13,284 nt of DNA. Origin: M3007 sp044350415 (GTDB lineage: Bacteria; Bacteroidota; Bacteroidia; Chitinophagales; Saprospiraceae). The notes under the pieces were generated by a model. That model did not search any database, was not told where the DNA came from, and saw only the letters and a list, made by a program, of their open reading frames with translations. The stretch covers positions 1 to 13,284 of the forward strand of contig JBILHQ010000177.1 in NCBI GenBank assembly GCA_044350415.1, in the 5' to 3' direction. Below, one piece after another: positions 1-8,000 of the stretch (its first letter is position 1; each line of letters begins with the position of its first letter). Position numbers and translations under genes: made by a program.

Positions 1-2162
1 AAATTATTCCCGCAGGGAATTGGTCGCACAAAAGAGGCGCAGGGGAGGAACTCCCGCAAATTGGTGCCAATTTGAAGTCGATTCCCGGCGATGGGGCGGT
101 TTTGAAAGAAGTGCATCCTTCTTATACAGTTACGCAGGCCCGCCCGGATGAATTTTTGCCAAAAGTTGCCGGTATGGACTTTCTGCCTGATGGCCGGCTC
201 TTAGTATCCACCTGGGATGCCATGGGTGGTGTCTATATCCTGGATCATGTTGATTCGGGTGATCCTAAAAAAATAACGGTCAAACAATTCGCCCGTGGAC
301 TGGCCGAACCGCTTGGCCTAAAAGTGGTCAATGGCGAGATTTATGTGCTGCAAAAACAAGAGCTCACCAGGTTAGTAGATACCGATGGCGATGATGTAGC
401 CGACGAATACCAGTGTTTTGCCAAAGGCTGGAAAGCATCGGCCAATTTCCACGAATTCGCTTTTGGGCTGGCATACCAGCCCGAAGAAGATGCGTTTTAT
501 GCAGCCCTTGCTACGGCCATTATGCCTGGAGGCGCCAGTGCACGTCCGCAAATTGCAGACCGTGGTAAAGTGCTGAAAATCAATCGGAAAGACGGCAGTA
601 TGGAATTTGTTGCCCGCGGACTTCGTACGCCTGATGGTGTGGGAATTGGTCCCGACGGACAAGTTTTTATTGCTGATAACCAGGGCGATTGGCTGCCGGC
701 CTCCAAAATCGTGCATGTAAAACCGGGTGCGTTTTTTGGCTCTTTTTCAGTCGATTCGGCCGCCGTTGCTTCCATGCCTGTTCAACAACCAGTAGTGTGG
801 TTGCCGCAGGATGAAATCGGCAACTCTCCCACGCAACCGATCCTGCTGAATGACGGCCCTTACCAGAATCAATTGATCCACGGCGACGTGTGCTACGGTG
901 GTTTGCAACGCGAATTTATAGAAAAGGTAAACGGCAATTATCAAGGTGCCGTATTCCGGTTTTCTCAAGGTTTCGAAGGTGCCACTCACCGTATCGTGAA
1001 AGGTGCCGATGGGGCGTATTATTTGGGTATGATTGGCAATCCGGGCAACTGGAGCCAGGAAGGAAAATTTTGGTACGGTCTTCAGCGCATGAAATTCAAT
1101 GGTAATTCAGCATTTGAAATGTTGGCTGTGCGCGCTAAAACCAATGGTGTGGAAATCGAATTTACGGAGCCCCTTCGCGATGGCGATGGCTGGGATGTCA
1201 AGCATTACGCGGTGAACCAATGGTGGTACAAACCCACAAAGGAGTATGGCGGACCAAAATTGGATGAAGAAAATCTTTCCGTGATCTCCGCATCCGTTTC
1301 TCCCGACCGCAAAAAAGTGTTCCTTGAAATTCCTGGGATCCAAAAGGAACATGTCGTACATATTCGCTTGCAAAATCTGCCACTCAGCGACCTGGGTCAC
1401 GAAATTTGGACCACCGAGGCCTGGTACACGATGAATGCGATTCCGCAAAATGATTTCGGACAAAAAACACCACCACCTGCATTTGCACAAGCTGCAGATA
1501 ATACCCTCAGTGAAAAAGAAAAAGTGGCAGGCTGGGAACTATTGTTCGACGGACAGTCGATCAATGGCTGGCACAATTGGGGTAAAACCACGATCGGAGC
1601 AGCATGGGTAATTGACGAGGGCGCTATTCACCTGCAAACCAAGCCCAAAGGCGCCGGCGAATGGCAGCAAAAAAATGGCGGAGATATTCTGACTGCCGGT
1701 GAATATAAGGATTTCGAACTCACGCTTGACTGGAAAATCGGTGCCTGCGGCAATTCCGGCATTATCTATAATGTGATCGAAGACCCCTCCAAATACGATT
1801 ATGTCTGGCAAACCGGTCCGGAAATGCAGGTGCTCGACAATACCTGTCATCCCGACAGTAAGTTTCCCAAGCACCGTGCCGGCGATTTGTATGATCTTAT
1901 TGCCTGTAAGTACGAAACGGTTAAACCGGCAGGTCAATGGAACCATATTCGGTTGATCAGCAAAGGTGGGAAGGTGGAACACTGGCTCAACGACCGTAAA
2001 TTGGTGGAAGTTCAGATGTTCAATGATGAATGGTGGAAACTGATTGGCGGCAGCAAGTTCAAGGACATGCCTGCATTCGGGCGCTCCCCCAAAGGGAAAA
2101 TTGCGCTGCAGGACCATGGCGATCCGGTTTGGTTCAAAAATGTAAAAATTCGGAAATTATGA
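1..2162 (+). CDS. Sugar dehydrogenase-like beta-propeller fused to DUF1080 (3-keto-disaccharide hydrolase) domain, 5'-truncated
   Basis: The frame is open from the left edge (first full codon at 3) to TGA at 2160-2162, so the true start lies outside the window; the TTG at 72 is only an internal codon. Numbering from that TTG, residues about 25-350 look like the six-bladed soluble sugar dehydrogenase (PQQ/GDH-type) propeller, with GMDFLPDGRLLVSTWD and TPDGVGIGPDGQVFIADNQG blade motifs. Residues about 350-465 look like a beta-sandwich. Residues about 486-695 match DUF1080 (PF06439), with GWELLFDGQSINGWHNW, GNSGIIYNV, EMQVLDN and HRAGDLYDLIA. Known for the families: DUF1080 proteins cleave 3-keto-glycosides, and related propellers oxidise sugars. 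Inferred: the two domains may act in sequence on a glycan or glycoside in the periplasm or outside the cell. No CxxCH haem motif is present in the visible part; one could lie upstream. The domain calls are firm. The substrate is unknown. Confidence 0.87.
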   Translation, partial: IIPAGNWSHKRGAGEELPQIGANLKSIPGDGAVLKEVHPSYTVTQARPDEFLPKVAGMDFLPDGRLLVSTWDAMGGVYILDHVDSGDPKKITVKQFARGLAEPLGLKVVNGEIYVLQKQELTRLVDTDGDDVADEYQCFAKGWKASANFHEFAFGLAYQPEEDAFYAALATAIMPGGASARPQIADRGKVLKINRKDGSMEFVARGLRTPDGVGIGPDGQVFIADNQGDWLPASKIVHVKPGAFFGSFSVDSAAVASMPVQQPVVWLPQDEIGNSPTQPILLNDGPYQNQLIHGDVCYGGLQREFIEKVNGNYQGAVFRFSQGFEGATHRIVKGADGAYYLGMIGNPGNWSQEGKFWYGLQRMKFNGNSAFEMLAVRAKTNGVEIEFTEPLRDGDGWDVKHYAVNQWWYKPTKEYGGPKLDEENLSVISASVSPDRKKVFLEIPGIQKEHVVHIRLQNLPLSDLGHEIWTTEAWYTMNAIPQNDFGQKTPPPAFAQAADNTLSEKEKVAGWELLFDGQSINGWHNWGKTTIGAAWVIDEGAIHLQTKPKGAGEWQQKNGGDILTAGEYKDFELTLDWKIGACGNSGIIYNVIEDPSKYDYVWQTGPEMQVLDNTCHPDSKFPKHRAGDLYDLIACKYETVKPAGQWNHIRLISKGGKVEHWLNDRKLVEVQMFNDEWWKLIGGSKFKDMPAFGRSPKGKIALQDHGDPVWFKNVKIRKL

Positions 2163-2227
2163 ATTATGAGTTATAAGCTATGAGTCTTTTCGCGTACACT
2201 GTAGTGCAGGGTGCTGCGTACACCATT

Positions 2228-2287
2228 CTTTATCATATTACTCACATTGCGCAGGCAGCTGCGCACAATGTGAGTAATATGATAAAG
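2228..2287. repeat. Long hairpin between convergent genes, possible bidirectional terminator
   Basis: The 22-nt arm at 2228-2249 pairs perfectly with 2266-2287. Inside it cgcag (2250-2254) pairs with ctgcg (2259-2263) around a gcag loop, leaving only a 2-nt bulge (2264-2265). That gives 27 paired positions in total. It sits midway between two convergent genes, which suits a role in stopping or processing both transcripts. No T-run follows on either strand, so it is not a canonical intrinsic terminator. Confidence 0.8.
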
Positions 2288-2333
2288 TGACTGGATAGAG
2301 ATTATTCGGTAAGGCAGCATAAACTGCTGAGTA

Positions 2334-2351
2334 CCCCCCCCCAAAAAAAAA
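2334..2351. repeat. Homopolymer tract C9 followed by A9
   Basis: Nine C bases (2334-2342) run directly into nine A bases (2343-2351), just after a small cagca/tgctg stem (2315-2329). The tract is noncoding and lies between the 3' ends of two convergent genes. Such tracts slip in replication and are also prone to length errors in sequencing. Confidence 0.75.
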
Positions 2352-2405
2352 TACTAAAGTCAACGCTACAAGCACACCTCTCAGTTACCCTACAGAACTC
2401 ATAAC

Positions 2406-2870
2406 TCATAGCTTATAACTCTTCACTAAATAAAAATCCTCTTTCTCCCGCATCACTTTTTCTTCCTCCGGCGATTTATCGCCGTATCCTGCGAGGTGCA
2501 ATGCGCCGTGGATCATCACACGAAGTAGTTCTTTATGAGGATCTACTCCGAGCGTTTTGGCGTTGTCGGCGACGCGGTCGGTACTGATAAAAATATCCCC
2601 GAAAATGGATTCGTCATCCATGGGGAAAGTGATTACATCCGTGAAATAATCGTGATCGAGGTATTGCTTATTCATATCCAGCAAATAAGCATCTGAGCAA
2701 AAGACGTAATTCAGATCGCCCAGTGGAACATCCTCGGCCTTTGCCATGGCTGCAATCCATGTTGTCAGTTGCTCCAATGATGGCAAACCTTCGGGCATGG
2801 GCACATCTTCGCAATGCAGGGTAATCTGTCCCGCTTCGGGTGTTTCAGGAAAAAAATCAGGGAATTGCAA
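2406..2870 (-). CDS. ybeY: Endoribonuclease YbeY (rRNA maturation factor)
   Basis: YbeY is a cytoplasmic single-strand-specific metallo-RNase for 16S rRNA 3'-end maturation and ribosome quality control. The 154-aa length fits the family. The core runs from ITLHCEDV (about residue 15) through LNYVFCSDAYLLDMNKQYL, then TDVITFPM and GDIFIS, to the metal site HGALHLAGYGD, with His121 and His125. The canonical third histidine is Asp131 here, a form I recall as usual in Bacteroidota. The start is TTG: the frame upstream is open to the bcp stop at 2913 without any ATG or GTG, and the next internal ATG would cut off the conserved LHCED strand. It lies 42 nt downstream of bcp in the same frame and is probably co-transcribed with it. 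Its last codons and stop lie within an inverted repeat, so the SYKL tail may derive from that element. Confidence 0.93.
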   Translation of the reverse strand: MQFPDFFPETPEAGQITLHCEDVPMPEGLPSLEQLTTWIAAMAKAEDVPLGDLNYVFCSDAYLLDMNKQYLDHDYFTDVITFPMDDESIFGDIFISTDRVADNAKTLGVDPHKELLRVMIHGALHLAGYGDKSPEEEKVMREKEDFYLVKSYKL

Positions 2871-2912
2871 GGTGTTGACGAATTCAGGAACGGGTGAATA
2901 AAAACTTGTTAT

Positions 2913-3368
2913 TTAAGATCCTAGCAATTGCTCGGTATGGTTTCCAGTGTCTACTTTAGTGATGATCCGCTCTATTTTGCCGTTTTCATCGATGACAAAA
3001 GTGGTGCGGTGAATGCCCATATAGGCCCGGCCCATAAACTTTTTCTCTCCCCAAACACCATAAGCTTCCGAAACAGCGTGGTCCTCGTCGGCCAAAAGGC
3101 TAAATGGAAGGCTGAATTTATCCTGAAATTTCACGTGTTTTTTCACCGAATCGGGACTTACACCCAAGACTTCGTAGCCTTTGCTCAGGAATACCGGGTA
3201 ACCGTCGCGCAGGCTGCATGACTCAGCAGTACAACCGGGTGTGTCGTCTTTCGGGTAAAAATAAAGCACCAGTTTCTTGCCTTTATAATTGGCAAGACTT
3301 ACGGTTTCGTTTTTCTCGTTGGGTACTGCAAAATCGGGAGCAGTATCGCCTTCTTTTAAATGGAACAT
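2913..3368 (-). CDS. bcp: Thioredoxin-dependent thiol peroxidase (Bcp/PrxQ peroxiredoxin)
   Basis: This cytoplasmic peroxiredoxin reduces hydrogen peroxide and organic hydroperoxides with electrons from thioredoxin. The 151 residues match the usual length. The N-terminus (EGDTAPDF) is followed by YFYPKDDTPGCTAESCSLRD, with peroxidatic Cys46 and resolving Cys51 five residues apart, as in PrxQ/Bcp enzymes. Further on, VLGVSPDS, the YGVWGEKKFMGR stretch and HRTTFVID are typical of Bcp. The start is ATG (3366-3368), which leaves the normal short N-terminus. The 45-bp palindrome begins 33 nt upstream of this start, so any promoter must lie in the short AT-rich stretch between them, inside the palindrome, or further upstream; I found no clear TAnnTTTG element. 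ybeY follows after 42 nt. Confidence 0.96.
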   Translation of the reverse strand: MFHLKEGDTAPDFAVPNEKNETVSLANYKGKKLVLYFYPKDDTPGCTAESCSLRDGYPVFLSKGYEVLGVSPDSVKKHVKFQDKFSLPFSLLADEDHAVSEAYGVWGEKKFMGRAYMGIHRTTFVIDENGKIERIITKVDTGNHTEQLLGS

Positions 3369-3400
3369 ATTGATGTGTGGTTATATTTTAATTGTGTATC

Positions 3401-3515
3401 AGTTATCAGTTCATCAGTTACCAGTTGTAGAGTCGACCACAAGCAGGGCGTTGCAGTGCAATATCTGTCATGCTTGTGGTCGACTCTACAACTGGTAACT
3501 GATGAACTGATAACT
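3401..3515. repeat. Perfect 45-bp inverted repeat with 25-nt loop
   Basis: Positions 3401-3445 are the exact reverse complement of 3471-3515. The loop (3446-3470) holds a further small palindrome, ttgcagtgcaa. The structure is layered: the outer part consists of taactgat/atcagtta words, the inner part of a tgtagagtcgacc...ggtcgactctaca core. It lies 39 nt beyond the stop of the lipoprotein gene and 32 nt before bcp, both read on the minus strand. No target-site duplication is visible at its ends and no T-run follows. It would fold into an extremely stable RNA hairpin. It could be a terminator or processing site, or a miniature palindromic element. Confidence 0.92.
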
Positions 3516-3554
3516 AGTAAACGGTAATTAATAACTAATAAGTAACCTGAATGT

Positions 3555-5051
3555 TCAAAGGCGTAATTCAAAACACCCGATATCCGGGAACATTGGGTCG
3601 CGCTCGCGGTTTTCCAGGTCTTTATTGATTTGGAGCAATGGCATGGCATAGCCGTTCGCTCTGGAATGCAAGGTGTCCAGGTAATAGTTGTCGTTGTTGG
3701 GATCGACAAAAATGGTGTCGTTTGAACCCAGGTTCAGACAGGGTTGGCAGTGATCAAGAAAGTCGGGCCAGGCAGTGGGCTTGATAAGGTCCTTTACCCG
3801 AACAATACAATTTTCAAACTGATAGGTAAAATTCAACGGGTTGTCTTCCCTGTCAAACAGATTGACCTGATCAGTACGGCTGCCAAAAATAATACAGTTT
3901 TTGAAATGAGCATTCATGCGGTACAATACATAATTGCCGCACAATTCATCGAGACAGAGCGCATTACCCAACTTTACCGCCTCGCCGTCGATACCATAGC
4001 TGGCTGCGGTACAATAGGTGAAATTGTAATCACCGCCATATTCTAATTGAATCGAGAAACCGACATTGTCGCGAAACAGGCAGTTTTCTGCATTGATGGT
4101 TGCATGCACACCCACCAGTCCGCTGCTGGCAGTATTGTAAATCTGCGAATTTTTGATGGTCAAATCAGCAGCCGAATCCACCCGGACCCCAATTATACTA
4201 TTCCGGATAATACAATGTTCAATACGATTGCCCTGTGTGCCTGCCTGCAGCCAGATGCCCGTCCATTGGCCGGGTTCTTCGTCAAATTCTGGTTCCAGCC
4301 GGTCGCTGTCAAAAATAACCGGATTCTCTTTGGTGCCTTCCACAATGAGTTTACCATTGCCCGTAAAGGCAAAAATACCGTCGTTATAATAGCCAACCAC
4401 ATCATTTTCCTTGTAGCGCGTGAGTCCCCCATGTACATAAATATGGGTACCAGCAGCGATACGAACGGTACAATCGTCGAAAGCCACAATACCATAAATC
4501 ACATAAGGCCTCGGATCATTCCACAGTATTTCGCCGCCATTGCAACCAAATAAACTAACGCTGTCGGCCGAAAAGCGGGAAGGAATATAGTTGGCATTTT
4601 GCCCCCAGGCTTCGAGCACCACTTTTTGGACATTGTCGTTAGTTTCCACCACTAAATTTTCATCCAGGATAAAAGGACTGGCCGAAAGTGGAAGATCGGG
4701 ATTGATGGTGACTTCCGCAAACACATACATACTGTCTTTGGGCGCAATTTCGAGATCGGTGTGAGAATCGCCCGGCAAACCGTCGACATTCAGGTTAAAC
4801 CGCGATTGACTGCCTTTTTCTAAATATATTTTAGAAATGCGAATGCTTTTGCTGTGTGGATTGTAAATTTTGAGAATACGGGTGGCTGATCCAAGTTCGG
4901 TGAATACAGTATCAAAACGGAGCGTATCAGTGGAAAAGGTGACCTTGTCCGCTGTATTCGTGGTAAAACGCTCTTTTTGGCAAGCGGAAAAACTGGCAGC
5001 GATGATGAGCATGGCTGCCGGGATTAATGGAGTGAATTGTTTGATCGTCAA
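3555..5051 (-). CDS. Right-handed beta-helix lipoprotein, function unknown
   Basis: The 498-aa protein has a lipoprotein signal (LIIAASFSAC, Cys24 as the lipidated residue, Phe rather than Leu at -3). Residues about 35-150 look like a beta-sandwich (STDTLRFDTVFTELGSATR). A parallel beta-helix follows from about 165 on, with rungs such as CTVRIAAGTHIYVHGGL, NRIEHCIIRNSIIGVRVD and LTIKNSQIYN. The end, MFPDIGCFEL, resembles the DIGAYE-type closing motif of many beta-helix proteins. The start is TTG: the upstream frame meets a stop within seven codons and has no ATG, and starting at Met14 would remove the charged signal-peptide end. It lies 35 nt behind the C25 gene and is probably co-transcribed. 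Role inferred only: a surface or periplasmic lipoprotein that binds glycan or protein, or an accessory to its neighbour. No catalytic residues are recognisable. Confidence 0.85.
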   Translation of the reverse strand: MTIKQFTPLIPAAMLIIAASFSACQKERFTTNTADKVTFSTDTLRFDTVFTELGSATRILKIYNPHSKSIRISKIYLEKGSQSRFNLNVDGLPGDSHTDLEIAPKDSMYVFAEVTINPDLPLSASPFILDENLVVETNDNVQKVVLEAWGQNANYIPSRFSADSVSLFGCNGGEILWNDPRPYVIYGIVAFDDCTVRIAAGTHIYVHGGLTRYKENDVVGYYNDGIFAFTGNGKLIVEGTKENPVIFDSDRLEPEFDEEPGQWTGIWLQAGTQGNRIEHCIIRNSIIGVRVDSAADLTIKNSQIYNTASSGLVGVHATINAENCLFRDNVGFSIQLEYGGDYNFTYCTAASYGIDGEAVKLGNALCLDELCGNYVLYRMNAHFKNCIIFGSRTDQVNLFDREDNPLNFTYQFENCIVRVKDLIKPTAWPDFLDHCQPCLNLGSNDTIFVDPNNDNYYLDTLHSRANGYAMPLLQINKDLENRERDPMFPDIGCFELRL

Positions 5052-5086
5052 AGTATTTTTTTTAATTTTTTATACTGTCCATATGC

Positions 5087-8000
5087 TTATCGCATTAACA
5101 CCATTTTCCCAAATCCGTTTTTGAAAAAACCGTCAACAGCGGTATTCTCAAAGAATTCGAAAGGTGTTCCGTCGGCCTTCTTAGCACTGATGCGATAAAG
5201 GTAAATACCGTTGGCTAATTGGTCGCCAAATTCATCTTTTCCATTCCAGCAGTATTGGCTTTGGTGCACACCAGCCTGTAATGGCCCGAATTCTGCCTCT
5301 GTAATTTCCCGGACGATTTTGCCTGAAACCGTCATGATTTGCAGTTTGAATTGTGCGGGTGTTTCGACACCAGTCATGGTGTAATAGAAACAGGTGGAGG
5401 TAGAAAATGGATTTGGGTAATTCAATAAATTCGAAATCGAAGATTTATTGATCACTTTAAACCGAACGCTGTAATCGACCGCTGCTGAAATATTACCACT
5501 CGCATCGCGCCCCTGTACATTTAGGGTGTATTCGCCGTCTTGGTCAAACCAGGGCCGCCACTCAATACGCGCCTGATTTTTTCGGTTCAGGTGATCGCCA
5601 TTTGCCGGGATAAACAGGATATCGGGGTCGGCGAAGGTAAGTGCTTTTTCATCGCCATTGGGAAGTACCAGGGTTAACCTGAATGCCGAGGTGTCAGCAA
5701 TGGCTAAAAACGTATTCTCGTCATCAAGCGTCACCATAATTGCCGGTTTGGGGGAAATCAAATCGCCATCCAAAAGTCGCCGACCGTCGAAAGTAATGTT
5801 CAGGAGCGGGTTACGAGTGTCGCGGGTTACAAAAAAATTGCTGAAGGCAACATTATTGGAGTGGTACCATTCGGGCTGCGCATTGTCGGGATTCACGTCC
5901 ACCAGGAACCGAACGGGTCCGGTTAAGTTTCTGGTATCAAAAGAAATATAGGCCTGCAAAGTGTCGCCAGCGGGTAGCGGCCGGTGTTTCCGGAGTGCTG
6001 TCAGGGTTGTTCCGGATTGACTTTCAATGCGGAATTTCACTTGCAAAGAATCAAATCCAGTGTCGGAAACATTCGCAAATGCGATACGCGCCCACATAGG
6101 CTGTCCCTGTTGAAGGGTATCTGCAAAAAAGTCAAATTTGGCAGTTGGATGTAAAGCGCCTTCTGGAATAGATTCGTATAAAATACGGGCATAGTGAAGT
6201 GGCGTAGCACTTCGTACCGCCGTATCCAGTACATTATAGCGCAGGTGTAAATAGGGGAAATCGGCTACCGAAAAAGCCGCCAGCGAGGTATCTGTCGCCG
6301 ATGAAAAAGTCATTAACAGGGTATCGGTAAGGTTATTCCGTTCACCCCAAAGCGTAATTACATGCTCGTCGGAAGGGTTATCGGTTTTGCCGGGCAGAAA
6401 ATGAAGGCTTTTCCAAGCTTTCGCCGGACCAATTCGATTCGATTGCATTTGTCCGGCAAACCACCGGGTGGGGAAAGCGCCCCTCAATTCCACATAAGCA
6501 CCTGGAACCTCCACGATACTGTCGATGGCCGGGAACTGCGGATCATTTTTTCGGAAAATAAAACCATACGCGGGAGGTATTCCAGTATAAGTTGCCAATT
6601 TGCGCACTTCTTTGGCACCCAGTGATTCAAATACCTGAAACAGGTTTTTCCCAAAGGAAACCGAGTCATTGGCCCAACGTTCAGGAGCGTAGCCGACCTG
6701 ATCATATTCCCGGTTGAAGGCCAGCATGGCTACGGCTGATTGATCGGGAATATTATTGTCGATGAAATTCATCAGGGCTATCCGCTGGAGCGAATCGGCG
6801 GTTCGGAAATAAAAATAATGCTGCCTGACACCCGGATTTGGGTTAAAAGGGCCATTTTGGGGATTCCAGATAACGTGCCCCGAAGCGGGATCGGTGACCA
6901 TCAGCAAAACGCCTTCAAATGCATTTTGCATGTTGCCGTACTGGTAACCACTCAGATAGCCTTCGTAGTAATCATTATTCAGTCCCGGGAAATATTGCGC
7001 ATCGGCATAGTCTACTTTAACCATCACATAGCTCTCGTTGCCCACAAAATCCAGCATCCGGATGGAATCCAGCGCAGCGAGATTGGAGAGTGTATTCGTT
7101 TTGTACTGGCCAAAATTCGACTGGTTCCAGCCTGGTTTACTGCCTTCCAGGAATATAAAAGAGCGGTTCCTCCACAACTGTTTGCCATCGACAAGACTGT
7201 CCCGTGCGACCCGCCAATACACCACCGTACTGTCTTTTAAGCCCAGTTCCTGCGACCATTGCAGCAAGCCACTGGATTGTATAATTTCTTTTTTTCTTAA
7301 ATAAGGGCTATTAAAGGTTTCCAGCGTATCGAGTTCAAAAAGGTACCGGTCGTTGCTGATATTATTGCCCGAAGCACTGGCAAACAGGGAAACAGTAGAT
7401 TTGGCGACAATCCCGAAATCCTGCGGAGCAATGGGCATTACATCGTTGGAATAGAAGTAAATTTCCACTCCTTTTTCTCCACTGTTGCCCATCAATTCAT
7501 TGTTGAATTCAGCAGCAGCAGGCGATTCCGCAACCTCGTTGTTCACGTCTACCGTGATAAAAAAGCGGTTGTACCCTGTTTTGGCGTTATTATTGGGAAT
7601 CGTATACTGCAGGTTTTGGCGAAGCGGCGGGCAGGTAATCGTATCTGTCTGGAGCGTGCGAAGGGTATTGTCAGGTAATTGCTGCTCAATTTTTACCGCC
7701 ATTTTGTGCGAAATGTTTTCACCGATATTCGCCACGTCAAACGATAAATTATACGTCGGAGCATCGGTAGAAATAGGATTGGGATTAAAAACAACAGATT
7801 GTTTATCCACTAAATAATCGGGACCCTGATTCCTGTTGAGTACTAACGCAGGATCGCCCTGAAGCACGTTTTGATGGAGTAAAGAGACCACTGTGGCGGA
7901 GGCATTGCCCACAAAACTTTCAATAGTATTTTGTGTGATGATGCCTATCGGTTTGCCATAGTCATCACCGCCTACCCGTTCGTAAAACCGACGGCCATAT

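Larger units (their letters stand above)
2168..2421. repeat. 18-bp perfect inverted repeat bracketing the spacer between convergent genes
   Basis: The left arm at 2168-2185 reads gagttataagctatgagt and the right arm at 2404-2421 is its exact reverse complement. The right arm lies inside ybeY: it encodes the last residues (SYKL) and the TGA stop. The left arm begins 6 nt after the stop of the upstream gene. Related words (ttatgag, aactcata) repeat just outside the arms. The arms enclose a second, longer hairpin (2228-2287) and a C9A9 tract. Whether this is one mobile unit or separate repeats cannot be decided from a single copy. Confidence 0.8.

Noticed and set aside
1539..2117. Minus-strand open frame of 192 codons inside the DUF1080 region
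   Set aside because: It is antisense to a conserved domain and shows no family resemblance of its own.
3401..3515. Classical insertion sequence or MITE with target-site duplication
   Set aside because: The flanks (gtatc and agtaa) do not match and no transposase is nearby, so only a palindromic repeat is claimed.
3395..3540. Possible CRISPR array from repeated taactgat words
   Set aside because: The words are short, overlap and mirror each other; there are no regular spacers and no cas genes.
4047..4553. Plus-strand open frame of 168 codons opposite the lipoprotein gene
   Set aside because: It is antisense to the beta-helix coding region and shows no protein motif.
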